Shown here in pieces: positions 21,556 through 35,600 of a stretch of DNA of 64,000 bases. This stretch comes from Dillenia suffruticosa. Lineage: Eukaryota > Streptophyta > Magnoliopsida > Dilleniales > Dilleniaceae. The stretch's first letter is position 1. Each line of letters starts with the position of its first letter. The stretch spans positions 18,626,001 to 18,690,000 of the forward strand of contig JAVTVX010000035.1 in assembly GCA_033439265.1 (NCBI GenBank). Reading direction: 5' to 3'. Below the pieces are notes generated by a model. That model was not told the origin of the DNA. It saw only the letters and a list, made by a program, of their open reading frames with translations, and ran no database searches. Both the position numbers and the translations under genes were made by a program.

Positions 21556-23770
21556 AGCAATTTAATTTTCCATTGCAAAATGAAAGAAGAAAAGGAATGT
21601 CAGTAAATCTTTCCTCAAGAACTTGCCCTAAAAGGGGAGTTGTTTCTCTATTGTACTCAGCAAAATAATAGCAGTACCATGGAAATGAAAAACCTAATGG
21701 AGAAAAAAAAAATCCACTGAAAGACCAAAATACTTGGCCCCAAGGTTCAATGAAAGAGAAAGTCAAGATTATACAACAACAATAATAACAAACTGAATCT
21801 TAATCTCAATATTTGGGATCGGCTATTTGAGAGATAAATTTAAAAAAAATAGAAAATGAAAAATGAAATAAATAAAAAAATAGATATATAAAATAAAAAT
21901 AACAATAAAATGAAATGAAAAAGGAAAAGAAAAAGAAAAATAAATAAATAAATCAATAGATGAATGTCTAAAATAGATTGATTTAATTTGTATGAATTTT
22001 TTACGCAATCAAATCCTATTCAAGATCATTTCTTCTTCTAAATTTTTAATTTCTATGTCCTTGCAGATAACTTGTATATAAATTTTTAATAGTCTATTTC
22101 TACGTCTTATTAAATCTCTTATATTTAAATTTTCAGTTTTTCTAACCTGTATATCTTTGGGTCTTTTCTACACATGTCTGAATCACCTCAGACAACATCC
22201 CGCATTTTATTTATAATTAAACTAACTCCCAATTTATTACGAATCTCTTCATTTCTAATTTTATATTTTATAATTTTTTCACACATCCAACTAAATATCA
22301 TCGTATCCAAAATTATCCAAAGAAAAAAATCTAAACAACATATCCGTTATTACTAAAGTGAAACAAGAGAAAAAAGGTTTACTTATGAATAATTAAAGCT
22401 TCTAAAGCATCACGGAAAAGCAACAAAACGAAAGGACCTTAAAAGAAAATATTGTTTCAAAGATCACACTATCTACAAAATCAAATGATGAGCAGGGTAA
22501 GTTAACTCTGACCTCGTGTCACTCAACCTTTCTTTGAATAGCAGAGAGAGTGGTTAAAGTACTTCAGGAGCTAAAGAGATTCAGTCTCATATTTGGAGGT
22601 GTATACAATTTTTCTCTTTATCGTGATGGACTTGAGATGGCACCATGAATCAAACCTTTTGGAGTCATTAACTCCTCTTGTTGGTACTTGTTTTTCAAAT
22701 TGGAAGCCAGGATAATGTGTTGCAAATGCAAAAGCAATGCTCAATTTCTATCACCGATAATTTCTGAAGATAAAGTCCACCACAGAGAAATAAACTGCTG
22801 CATCTTTAACCGATTCAAAATGACTTAATCCATGGCAGGCCTTCGTCCAGATCCCTAACTAAGACTCTGTGGTTGAAGCACTACCGTAACTTCTTTCCCT
22901 TGATGTGCTTGATGATGTTTTACTCACAAGTACAAAATTAGCCATTCTGTGCTTACCGTAGAGCCAATTGTTGTTCAACACTTAAGCCCTTTAAGCTACT
23001 ACTCCCTCTCCAAAGGCATCCAGGGTTACAAATTTGGATTCCACTTGCTACCTCTTATCTGGCAAAATAATCTGATTAAACACGAATATATACTGGTGCT
23101 GTCCAAATTCAAATAGGTAATAGCCAGACCACTTGTCTCCTTGTCCAGTTTTTCTAAGAAATAGTCATGCCCCCCCCCCCCCCCCAAATTAAAAGAATTC
23201 ACTCTCTTGTACTCAATTTATCATTGATAACACTTTTTTATTCACTTTTTCAGTTTTTTCTACTATGAAAGGACCTGCTTACCGGACAAATCTTGCTCCT
23301 TGGAACACTTGATCAAGGTCCTATAATTCCCTCCAAATGCATCACTCTTTGCACTATCATCCTTCAGTCAACTCATCATGGAACGAGTCTTTCCATCATC
23401 TTGGCATGTTCATCTAGTGCATCCCTATCGTAGTGTTCAGAAAGTAATCTCTCACAAAATTTTAACCATATATCTAGCCCCAGTAAGCCGTTCTTGAATG
23501 ATTATTGTGCGTTTAGTACCAATAAATTCTTCATCAAGGTAGAAATGAATTCTTATCTACATTAAATGACCTTCCGACTGTTGGAGTACTCAAATGATGT
23601 GCTTAATCCATATAAACATTTTACCACCCCTGTTAGGTAAATTGTTTGATACCATTTTGAAAGTTTTGCATCTGCAACCTAGACAAACCTTTGTTTTCCC
23701 GAGACAAACCTTTGTTTTTCCAAAATTTTTTATTTTAAATTCTTTTTTTTAGATATTCTACCACTGTTAA
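21556..23770. other. AT-rich intergenic DNA
   Basis: No gene was recognised. The stretch includes an A-rich low-complexity run (21840-21960) and a pure C run of about 19 bases at 23168-23186. From 22480 to 23580 the composition is more balanced and may be more of the copia relic or its LTR, but I could not read a protein from it. Confidence 0.4.
21775..21840 (-). repeat. RTE/SINE-type 3' tail fragment
   Basis: CAACAACAATAATAAC is followed by CTTAATCTCAATATTTGGGA then TCGGCT. Its complement is the family end AGCCGACCCCAA...GGATTAAGG with a TTG-rich tail. It is related to the pieces at 55105 and 63808. Confidence 0.6.
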
Positions 23771-23779
23771 TAATTTTTC

Positions 23780-25640
23780 CAAAGTTTTAATGATGTAATA
23801 ACAAACTCAAATTCACACCATTTTGATAAGATATTCACTAAAACAATTATACCACATGCATCTAGACAATTTTAATCGTACAAAGGTTTGTGCAATTTGA
23901 TGGAGTGAAGTTCTTAAGAACTTAAATTATATATCTCTGACAACTTTAATCCTTCCGGTATAAATATCATTATCAAGTGAGCTACACAAATAGGTTGAAA
24001 TTAGATACATTGATTGCAGTTCAGGTCTTTTATGCATTGCAAGGCTGATAATTTACAAAATGCAGTTGCATCGACCACAAGAGAATATGTCTCTTCATAA
24101 TTTATGCTCCATTTTGTGAAAAACCTTGAATGATATATAAGCATTGCTTTATATTGCATAATTTCCTTTTTCTTATTCTATTTGACACAAATATCAATTG
24201 TATTCTATTGGTATCACACCCTTATGTGAATGTTCAAAGAATCCAAAACCCTCACACTTTGTAAGCAAATTTAATTATGCTTAAATTATATCCTTCCATT
24301 CTGACCAATCATTTCTATATCTACTTTTTTCTATAGGTTTTGGTTCAAAATCCTTGTTATGATTTGAGTGTCACATGATATGCAAAAATATCATTGGCGA
24401 ATATTTTGTGTCGATTCCACTTTCTTGCATATAATAACATAAATTTGTTAAGATGTCTTTACTATCATAAGTTTCATGCATATGAATTTTTTCTGGATTT
24501 TTGACATTTGTTACTTTTGGAAAAACCTGTGTAGTGAGCTTATGAGTTGCTACCTTTTAATGTTGAGCATCTTCATTTTTTGGTCCTTTTCTTTTTTGAA
24601 AATTTTTTATATTTGGAACTGACTCATTTACAATGTTTTATATGTGATTCTGACTCACTGGCAATGTTTTGTCAATAGGGATATCAATTATAATGGGAGT
24701 GTTCATCACTAGTATATATGATTTAGTTACTTCTTTCTGGGTTAGTAAATGCATTTGACAATGGGTTCTCTAGATTTTTGTAAATGAATTATATTTTGAC
24801 TTTCAAGTTCGCATTTCTTTGTTCGAAATTCAAGATGAGATATAGATAATTCGTTCGAACTAATCTCCTTTTCTAGTTTCTTATTTTCCCTTTTTAATGT
24901 TTGGGAATAAAGACACATTAATATAACAATAGATGAAATGGACTCTAAGTAAGTTATTAGTTGATAGTTCTAGATATTTAATTATAGATGGTGATTCATA
25001 CTCAATATATATTCCCAACCTCATATGACAACCCATCTTCGAATATTGTGGTGGAGCAATTGGGACATATACCACACATCCGAAAATTTTTAGATGGAAA
25101 ATATTTGATTCCTCATAAAAAATCCACCGTAAAGGGGAGAATCCATAATAACTAGTTGATCTGATGTAAATTAGTGCTCTAACATGTACAATAACATGTC
25201 TTCGGGCATAAATTAGAGGATTTGATTTCATAAGTAATCGTTTTGTAATCGATTGTACATTTTTTATAAATATTTTTATCGGATCGTTTTGTATGTGAAT
25301 ATGTACTATAAATGTTCAATAGTTATCCCAATCGACGAAAAAAAAATATTTAAAGTTTTGGGAGGTAAACTTACTAGCATTGTCAAAGTGAATAGTCTTT
25401 ATTATGTAATTTGGAAAATGTGCTTGTAACACAAGAAATTAAGCAAATAATCTTGTAAATATCAAGTTGTGAAGTTATAAAAAACATATAAGAGACCATC
25501 TTGTTGATGCATTAATGAAAATAATAAAATATTTGAATAGCCTACATGTATTGGTCCACATATATCTCCTTGCATACATTTAAAAAATAGAGTGGATTCA
25601 CTCCAAATTTTAGCATGTTATAATCTAATAATAAGTTATC
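23780..25640 (-). pseudogene. Ty1/copia pol remnant: integrase core to reverse transcriptase
   Basis: On the minus strand, from 25640 downward, a broken integrase core gives FLNVCKEIYVDQYM (family: QGDICGPIQP). The frame 25231-24881 gives HLKIFGCVVYVPIAPPQYSK, RLGIYIEYESPSIIKYLE and INVSLFPNI, the region between integrase and RT in copia elements. Further down, at about 24320-23950, come DWSEWKDIIKAELNLLTKCE, FGFFEHSHKGVIPIEY, LISLAMHK, YLCSSLDNDIY and SRCMWYNCFSEYLIKM, the start of the copia reverse transcriptase. Stops and frameshifts are frequent, and no LTRs were found. Confidence 0.75.
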
Positions 25641-28060
25641 TTAGGAACGAGCAATGCAAGAGAATTCATTGGATTAAAAAATTTTCTAATTTTTCAGTAG
25701 ATTTCCGCATGGATTCAAAATAAATTTTCATGTCAAATTATAAAATTTTTATAATTAGTAAAATTTAGTAGTATACAATTCAACTGTACTATATATATAC
25801 GTGTAGTACAAACAGGAGAAATAAGTAAGTAATGTTTCAAATACAATTTTCTCACTTGCCATAATATATATAATACACAAATATTCAATATTATTATCTC
25901 AATATGATATCTATTTTTGCAAGTATCTTTAAAATTTAGTAGATTTCTTTCGGACTTTGTTGAGGATGACACATTGTTAATGTAAAACTTTGTCTCTTCA
26001 CATAACAATATGTTAGATCTTTTATGGCATATTTGAGAGTTTTGTAAAGAAAAAAAAAAGATTAGTTAAGAGAGATTTCAAATTCATCCAAATCCCCCTT
26101 TTCTATTGTGTCTAAACTCCCAAATGAAAGAAAAGTTATAAATTTTCTCTCCTAATTTTTTTTTTCTCTTCTAATCTTCCCAACCAAACGAGCTGGATTC
26201 AATCAACTTTATACTACGAAATCTCATATTGACATTAGTTTCTTGCATGAGCAAGTAAGAAAAATATTTTTTATTTTAAATATAGTATATATTATTACAC
26301 TGTTTGTGAGACATCTTTCTTTATCATCGATTCCATCGATAAAATTTTCGATATTCTATAACAAAGCATATTATAAGAAACATTATTAATTAAGAGAAAA
26401 TAAAATATTTAATCAAGATTATAACAATATACTATAAAAAAGAAATTTATTGTCTAAATCTTTGATTTAAAAAGTACTCTATCAAACTTAAAACATAAGT
26501 ATAAATTAGAAATATTTATTTACGCAGATTTTCATTACTGACTAAATAATCAATATTTTCTTGTGGAATTGTAAAAATTGGCAATGTCTAAATGTGAAAA
26601 ATCATCATGATCATGATCAAAATTAATATTTCAGAAATAAAATTTATTTTCACCGTGAAAATTCGGCAATGCTTGATAAAATTCAATAAAATGCATTGTG
26701 TATAACATGTATGTGATTAATGACATTCCACACCTCAACTATAGAATACATTATCCATATTTCTTATTTTAATTTTGTTCATCTTTTCCCGTTTCTTATA
26801 TCTCCCACTTTGGATAATAGATATATTTTTCGAATGACTACCATTAAAGTGGTCACCGTCTCGTCCACATCTATGTCTATGGCTATAATTGTGATCGTGT
26901 TCTTGATCATATTTACACGAATGATTATTTGTTAACATATTCATTTAAGGGATTAATCGGACCAATTTTATAAATTTTTTCATAAAAAACTTAGAGGTAT
27001 CTCTCCTCACAAAATGCCAATGGCAGATCTGAACCAATTTTTTGACTTTCCAAAAACATCAAGTTCGAGTAATTGACATTGAAAAGAATTTTAAGTGTCT
27101 ACCCTACAAATATTTATATTATTATTTTTTAATTTACATATGATTGTAATTATTAATATTTATAATAGTAGTATGAGCTTCTTTATAAATTCAGTTTGTA
27201 AATAGTATTTACACATGTCAATAAATATAAAAATGACACCGACCATCGAATTAAATAAATGACCAAAATTTTAGAATGGATTCAAATTCTTGAAATAATT
27301 ATCAACACTTTTATTATATAATATAATGAGATTTTCTCTTAACACACAACTAAAACAAAATAATTAAATCACTTATTTTCAACCAAAGCAAGACAAATTA
27401 TCATTTATTCCTTAATATATATATGTCAATGTACAAAAATGAGAGAATTTCAATAATTATTAGATTGGCCGACGTGTTATCGTTAACATCTAAACTAAAA
27501 TATATATAACAAAATAAAAGATCAGAAATATGAAAGTATCAATACTTAAACAACATATTAAAATAAAAATATCAAAATAGATTAAAGATAATTAAGATCA
27601 AATATCAATAATTTCTATAAATTCGAAACATAAAAAGAGACAGAGACAGAGATAAGGCAGTGTTACACTCCAAATTTAACAAAAGATCAAAAATCAAAAT
27701 CTTACACTCAAGTAGTGCATATACACACACATATAATTATGCTAACAAAAAATTCAAGTATAAGATGATTGTTATACTTTAGACGTTATAATCTATCCAT
27801 ACTAATAATATGTTATAAAATTTAAATAAAATATAAAAAATTTAAGAGAGAAAAGAAATAAAAATAGTGTAAAAATGTTTTTTATTTCTTTATCTTCTCC
27901 GCTTAGCATTTACATTTTATTCATAGATTTTTCATAAAGATTTTTAGAGTATATGGTTATTTTAACTTCAATACAAATTATATAATTTTTGTTACATGAA
28001 TACCAATAAGAAAAATTTCTTATGAACAAATCTTTGACATTTATAATATATAAATTTTTT
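25641..28060. other. AT-rich intergenic region upstream of the TASH3-like gene
   Basis: I see no gene here. Short open frames (25733-26008, 26720-26944) occur in AT-rich DNA with no familiar motif. The downstream part would contain the promoter of the TASH3-like gene, but no convincing TATA box can be singled out against the AT background. Confidence 0.5.
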
Positions 28061-28079
28061 TACGCCTAGATGCTGATGG

Positions 28080-28234
28080 AAAAAGAAGTCCCCGGTCTGA
28101 ACAAGTAGAGCATTGCAAAAGCGGTTGAAGAAGGAAGAAATTGAAAACAGAGCAGCTGCTGCCTCTGCCTCTTCTTCTTCTTCTTCTTCTTCTTCAACTC
28201 AAATCTAACTCCTTTCTTCAGATCTAGACTCGAC
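28080..28234 (+). promoter_or_regulatory. Probable 5' UTR of the TASH3-like gene with a pyrimidine microsatellite
   Basis: The sequence changes from AT-rich intergenic to mixed composition near 28080. It then has a (TTC)n run at about 28168-28195 before the start ATG at 28235. Pyrimidine tracts of this kind are common in plant 5' leaders. The transcription start is not defined. Confidence 0.45.
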
Positions 28235-29664
28235 ATGGCGGTAAGATGCAGTCTCCTTCGCTTGGATCTCTTCTGCGACTATCACTCTCCTTTTCATTTC
28301 TGCTTCTAATTCTGATAATTTGATTTAGGAATCTTCCGGCACGACTCTCATGGATCTGATCACGTCGGATCCTCCTGCCAAGAATTCGTCGTCCTCGTCG
28401 GCTTCATCGGCGGCGTCCGCGGTGGCTAATGCTCCTTCCCTTCCTCCTCCGTCAGCTTCTCCGCCACCTTCGTCTTCGTCTCTAGGATTGGGTTTGGGAT
28501 TGGGGAAGGATCGGAAATCGAAGAAGACCACTTTCATGCAGCTTCAGAGCGACACCATTTCCGCTGCCAAGGCCGCTATCAACCCTATTCGAACTAACAT
28601 TATGCCCCAAAAACAGAAACGACGAGTATATAAACCCTAAACCTAACCCTAGCTTTAGCTTCATCTTGACCTGGACGTGATTGTATTGTCAACTATTTTC
28701 TTTCTTTGTTTTGCAGCCGGTCTCGTATGCACAACTTGCTCGAAGTATTCACGAGCTAGCTGCCACTTCCGATCAGGTTTAAGTTCAATCGTGCTTTTGT
28801 TTTTCAATTTTAATTTCCTTTCGGAAGTTATTAACTTGTATCATTTGTGTTGTGTCACAATTTATTCTTAATAGAAAAATTCGCAGAGGCAATTAGTGCA
28901 TCATGTGTTCCCCAAGCTAGCTGTGTACAATTCTGTTGATCCTTCCTTGGCTCCATCTCTTCTCATGGTAAATTGTCATTTCCATTTGCTTAACTATGAC
29001 TACTGATCTTATACGCTAGTTTAAAAGTTATGGGTCTTCCATTGCACACTGATATGGAATTCCAATTTAGCTACTGGCATGTTTAAGATTGCATGGTTAG
29101 TCTGATTAATTACAAATTGGTTAAAATTAGACACGGGATATCCGAATTTGGATTAGACATGGGATATTGGATTTTGAAATTGCTCCTTGAATATCAAGAA
29201 AAACTCAAAGCTGTGCTATTGCAACACAAACATGCACATGCACTTATTTTTCTATGTTCTACCATAAATGAAATAAATTTTGCTATCACAAGGTGTATTT
29301 TATATCCAAATCTAGACTAAAAGTTGAATATCCAAATTTGATTGATAAAAGCCAAATCCATGCTTCATATGGTTAGCTACTGTCTCTTATTCCACTTCAC
29401 CAACTAATTCTCATATACCTTTCTGCATTATGCAGCTTGGTCAGCAATGTGAAGACAGAACAGTCCTAAGATATGTATATTATTACTTAGCTAGAATCTT
29501 ATCAGACACTGGATCACATGGTATAAGTCCCGGTGGAGGGATCCCTACACCCAATTGGGATGCTCTAGCTGATATTGATTCTGTTGGTGGTGTGACTCGA
29601 GCCGATGTTGTACCTCGAATAGTACATCAACTTACATCAGAGGCACAAAATGAAGATGTTGAAT
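28235..29664 (+). CDS. TASH3: TASH3-like exons 1-5 (residues 1-228)
   Basis: Exon 1 holds only ATG GCG before a GTAAG donor at 28241. The next exon begins GAATCTTCC after TTTAG, giving [10 protein letters not shown]. Exon 2 encodes the low-complexity linker and the basic [20 protein letters not shown]. Exons 3 and 4 give [20 protein letters not shown] and [20 protein letters not shown]. Exon 5 ([20 protein letters not shown] ... [20 protein letters not shown]) ends one base into a Phe codon. An internal Met at 28350 could start translation in the genomic frame, but the spliced start fits the family better. The introns between are 88, 91, 98 and 468 bp. Confidence 0.86.
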
Positions 29665-32600
29665 GTAAGCTGGTTTATTTGTTTTGTGTTTATGTTTAAA
29701 ATTTACTTTTTTCCATTGCTTCATTCCTAAATGTTGCTTCCTGCATGTTAAGAGGTTCCCTCTCTTCTCCTCAATGGCATATTAGTAGCCTAAATTACAT
29801 TTTTCTCCTGCAATCAACCGGCAGCCAGCTAAAATTTATAATTGGAAGTCATTTCCCAGTTCTTGCCCCAATGTTTTGTTCGATATGGTGGCTAACATGA
29901 GCAATAGGTGTCATTGTGGACATAGAGGACTTAGGAAAGGGATGCTTTGATCTTGGAATTAATTATGTTCCATATAGTATAACCAAGGGAGGTATGACAC
30001 ATAAAACACCTTTGGATAAGTTGGGAGTGTGCACATCAATAGAAACTCACTTGGGAACTGAATTAGGAGAGAAATTTGACTACTGTGATCTGTATTGAAA
30101 AGAGAAAGATTGACGGGCAGGAATTCCTTATGCAAGAGAACTTACAAACTACAGCATTATATCTGTATAAACTAGAAAACTTTTGATTGACTAGATCTCT
30201 CCATTTCTTCTTTAGGTTGGATTTGGTACAAGGAAAATGGTTAAAGGTATACAATTTAAAAAAATTACACCATAAGTATGAAATATTACGCCAATCTTTC
30301 ATAATTTTGTATCAAAGGGATGTTATATGCTTAAAGAGGGTATTAAGAATTTTTTTTAGATGAATACAAAATTTATTAGAGGCATTAAGGGGATGCGAAA
30401 CCCAAAAAATTACAAAGCTAATAATTCACCAAAAAATAAATGTATATAAAGCTTAGCTTTCAAAGAGTCTATAGAGCTCTCTCTACCCTCAAAAGTTCTA
30501 GTATTGCTTGTGCCACACCTCCCCCCAAAAAAACCAATGGAACTGTTGCTAAAAACCTTCTCTTTGTCTTATACATCGGAATATATGACCAAGTCCAGGT
30601 TTCATTTTCAATACACCTTGCTAACACCAATGAACATCCCAAGAATCCTAAAACCAAATTCCATAACTCTCTTACCAACAAACAATGTAATAGAAGATGA
30701 TGAACATATTTCGTCTCAGATTTGCACATATAACACCTATTCACAATAACCTTTCCCCGTCTTTGTAAGTGATCTAGAGTAACAATATTTTTCCGACATG
30801 GCCTCCCACCCAAAGAAAGAAACCAGCAGAGGAGCTTGCACATTCCAAATCCATTTCTAGAGAAAATGAGTATTACCAACTATTTATTTCTACAATTCAA
30901 TTCTTTCTGTACATTCATTTCTAATTCTTTTATTCCTTGTGGTCTACCTTCTATTAATAATTTTGGAAATCCCATATAGATTATGATCCGGAAGAGATTG
31001 ATTTTTTTTTAATCTTTTATATTTCTATGTGTGCAATTCCCTTTAGGCCGGAGGATATTTGTATATTTTTTTGTACATAATTTTTGATACTATTTCATAT
31101 TTTTTGATCTTCTTGTAGATCTTCAAAATGATTTTGTTGTTGTGTAAACGAAATAGAATGATGACCTTGTGTTGTACCAACTCTGAAACAAAGTGGATTT
31201 TTTTTGGTCCCATATTCCCCCACTATTATACATGTCATGACTCATTATATTTGGTATTGTTATATATTTAAACAATATAGAGCAGCAACCTGTAAAAGAG
31301 TTCATGATAAATTTCTTCTGCTTCCGTTCTGACTACATACTGAATCTGTGATTTCAACACTCAAAGTCTGCGTATGAAAAAGATCAAAGAACTCAAATAC
31401 TCTAGGTATTTCTCAGTCATTCATATTACGCAAGAAAACAACATTCTCATTAACATAGTCATCAACCACCCTTTCCTTGAATGCGGTGATTCTGTACAAA
31501 TTCGAGAACTGATCCTTAAAAGCTGATTCACCACACCGAACATCCTTCCAAAACAGAACTTGATCTCCCTTTCCAACCTGAAATCTAACAAATGTTGAAA
31601 ACTTTGCCAAAACTCCACTAATCCACCTCCATAGACCAACACCATATGTGCCATACTCAACTTAGTCCTGCACCCATAACCCTCCGCCTCAAATCACGTA
31701 ACCACCACTTTCAGCCATTATCAACTATAAACATCCATAGCCATTTACCCGTCGAAGATTTATTAAACATTACCATAGGTTTTATGCCCAAACCACCTAT
31801 TTCGAAAGGTTGCTACACTATAACCCATTCACCAAATTTGTGCCATATTTGCTCTGTCTCCAAGAGGAAGACCCAAGTAAGTGAATGGAAAGGAACCAAG
31901 ATGGCACCCTATCACCTTAGCTAACCAAGTTCCGTTTACACCCTTACCAAGTGGGATCTGCTTGCTCCTTCCCAAATTGATTCTCAACCGCAAGACTGTC
32001 TCAAAACACACTGATAAACACTGCAAATGAAACAACTATAAGAGATCAACACCACAGAAAATAATAGTATCATCAGCGAACATCAGATAAGAAATAATTT
32101 GCTTTGCCCATCGCTCCCAACATTAAACCACTTAACATAGAGGTAGTAGTGATACAATATCTGATTTAATCAATCCATCATGATCCAAAACCTATCCTAT
32201 TAAGTACAGACAACAAGAATTTGCAGTTTACGTGGTCATAAGCGTTCTCCATATCCAACTTGCATTAACATGTCTCGCCCATCCTTATATGGTCATTAGC
32301 CACATCATTAGCAATTAGAGCTCCATCAAGGATTTGCCTACATCCCACAAAAGCGTTTTGAAAAGATACAAACAATTTAGATAAAACCAGTTTGAGCCTA
32401 TTTGCTAAAACCTTAGCAATAAGTTTATAAATGCACCCCACGAGAGTAGAGGGCCTGTCCGTGCCTCCTCTTCACTAAACTGAGATTCCAAAGGCTCTTA
32501 ATCCACGTCACTTACTTATCAAACTTCAAGCCACCCACCCTTGGTCAGTTTGTGCACATTTCTGAATATAAACCCTTATACAAGTTTAAGATAGCTAATT

Positions 32601-35600
32601 TCAGTTCATCCAAATCATCTATTAACTGCCCATCAACTTCTAAATTTTCCACAAAATTTTGTTTGCTATGAATTGTTGCCATCCTGTGAAAATATTTTGT
32701 GTTAAAATCACCTTCTTTTAACCATAGCACTCTTGATTTCTACCTCCAAGTTCTCTCATCCATCAAAATTACCTTGGTCAATTCAGCTTTGAGAACACTT
32801 CTTTCCATCTGCTCATCCTTATTCAGACCCTCATGCTGCTCCTTAAAATCCAATTCCACTATATCACTCAACCGATCGATTTACGCTGATTAAGATTCTT
32901 GAAAACATCATGATTCGTTGTTTCAATATTACTTTCAGTTCCTTAAGCATTGAGAGATCACATAGCTGGAACAGCCCTTTCAGCCATATTACTTTCAGTT
33001 CCTTAAGCTTTTTAGCGATTGTCTGCAAATAAAATGTGATAGATAGAGATGACCCTCGCTCCACTTACCCTCAACATGAAAACGATTGATCCACCCTAAT
33101 TCGGATATCATACTACTCAATACATCCATCACAAGGATAAAAAGAGAAGGGGAAGGGGATCCCAGTGTCTCAAGCCACGCATGCTTCAAAAGCAATCTTT
33201 CAAAGAGTTGTTCTGCAAAATCAAAAAGAATGTCGTAGAAATACATTTCCTAATCTGAGCTCTCCACCTTTCCCCAAAACCCATTTGCTTCAAAGATGTG
33301 AAGCAAGAAGCTCCAACAAACATACTGATATGCCTTTTCCTCGCCCAACTTACAAATAATGCTACTACCACCTCCTCTAATCTTGGCATGAACAACTTCA
33401 TTAGCAAAAAAATCTACCTCAAGAACTTGTCTCCCTGTTACAGAGACCAAGTACACTTCCCACCTGAGACCCTCTGACTTCCTGTAATCGCCCTGAGAAG
33501 ACTTTTGACTGAAGCTTATACATGCTCTCCACTAAACTAATGGGGCCTTAACCCTCTCAAATTAGAATCTCCATTTCTTTTGAGGGTGATAAGTAAGAAA
33601 GTACCATTCAAATGCCCCACAAAGTTGTTTGAGGCATGGAGGCTTGAGAAGAAATCCGTAATCTCTTTTCTAATCACTTCCCAACTCCTTAAAGAAATTC
33701 ATTGTGAAGCCAGCCATCTGGCCTAGAACTTTATCCCCTTGGCTAAAACAACTTCGTCTTCAGATAAAGGCCTCCCCAACCAACCTGCTCTCTCTTCCTC
33801 TATTGTACTGAACACCATATAATGGACCTTTTGCCTCCCAAGAAAACTGCTCCTTGTACAACTCAACATAGAAACCACAAATGGCCGGTTTCATCCTATG
33901 TTCCTCAATGAAGACCTACCCATTAACATCAATGTTCAAACAAGCATTGATCTTTTCAGTGAATATTAAACATCCTTTGAAAGTATTTTCTATTTTTGTC
34001 ACCCTTCCTTGGCCAAAGTGTGCTAGATTTTTGCTGCCAAAAAGTTCCTCTAACCCTAAAGCATGCGAAAACTCATGGTTAAGGGCCACCTTCTTCTCCC
34101 TCTCAGACTCCTTGTAGAGGCCATAAGTGACCTTTAACTCATCCAACATATTAACTGGGTTGCTCTTTCTTAGCCATCACATTTCACAAAGACTCCTTAT
34201 TCCTCCTTTTCATCCTGTCTTTTTGCCACTTCAATTTGCTACCGGAATGTAACTTGCATATTTGATTGGATTCTTTTCCCCCACCATTTCTTGGTCAACC
34301 TAAACCCTTCTTGTTTTAACCATATATTCTCCCTCTTCACAATTTGAACCTTTAATAAATTTGGATGTTGATCAACAGTTCGATGAGTTAACAACTTCTG
34401 GATGTCGCCATGGTAATGATCATCCCTATCTCTTGCAACAAAGAATCTGTCCAACCTAAACAAAGAAGGGTATTGGCTGGACTGAGTAAAGGACCTCCGA
34501 CACTAGGCATGCAAACCAACTCATTCACATTAACAAAGTCTAGAAACTCTGGCACAAGCCTCATCCATCCTTCCGGAACTTCTCGCATGTTGGTAAAGAA
34601 CCATCTTGAAATCCCCATCTATCACTGATGCTCGACTGCTTCTGTCTCTAGCTTTATCCCCTTTGATGGCATAGTATTCTTCACTTGCACCAAAAAGATA
34701 ACCCTGGAATGAATTTGATGGAACACGAGGGATGGATTTTAGTATTATCAAAGGTAACATCTGGCTTGCGTAGGTGCTTAGGTGTCGTGAGATGCTGCTT
34801 AAGCGCCCTAGGTGAAGCTCTGCAAGTGTACGTTGCCTAGTCATCAGGGCGAGAGGTGCTCTTGTGAGTACTTTATGTATTATTGCCAATGTATGCTGTG
34901 TTTTATTTCTACAGGCACGACATCTGCCTCTGTTTTTGTCCCTTTCTTCTCTCTGCTTCTCTTTTCTTCTACTCCTTCAGGCTCTACTCATCTTTTTTAC
35001 TTTTTAAACTCTGTCCTCCTCCCGTTCTTGGTTTTTCTTCTTCCTCTTTCGGTTCTAATGTCTGCTTTTCTCTTCTTTTTCTAGAGCTTGATGCCTAATA
35101 ACTGCTTCTCCCTTTTTATTTTTGTTTTATTTTATTTTATTTTCCCTTTTTTCTGCTTCTCTTTTCTTCTTCGCCTCTTCTCTTTTTTGGAAAATAGTGC
35201 TACTGCTGCAAGGTGGTAGACAACATTTTGATATTTTTTGTCCTTGCGTGGAAACCTAAATTAAACCATGGCAAACAATACAGGCTATATCTTTTTACAC
35301 ATGGCTTCAACTTAACCCACTCATCAGTGATAGTAACGGCAGTTTGTAGTCCTCATGCTAAAGTAGCCTTCAACACTTATAGTCCTTGGGGTGATTCCGT
35401 ATTTTAGGATAATGGAAACCTCTTCAAAAAGGTGTCCCCAATCAAGTAATAAGGAAAAAAATTATGATTTAATTAAAAGATTCGAATGACCCTAATAAGT
35501 AATGTTGTTTCTTGATTATAGTTATTGATAATTCTGAAAAATAACTTTTTACGACTAATGTATCACATCACTTAGGCAATTGTTTCACCTAGCGCCTCAG

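Noticed and set aside
23168..23186. C run as a possible functional structure (i-motif or G-quadruplex)
   Set aside because: It is a simple homopolymer in a dead intergenic region with no conserved context. Length error in assembly is as likely.
26720..26944. Overlapping plus and minus frames of about 70 codons
   Set aside because: They are in AT-rich intergenic DNA, both strands open by chance, with no start context or motif.
28350..28640. Independent 96-codon gene starting at the Met at 28350
   Set aside because: It is TASH3-like exon 2 with a run into the next intron. The spliced two-codon first exon supplies a better start.
30340..34700. One single L1 element spanning the whole interval
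   Set aside because: Two RT segments with the same motifs (RQILDG.LIAN and RQVLEV.FFANEVV) occur in series, so at least two copies are needed.
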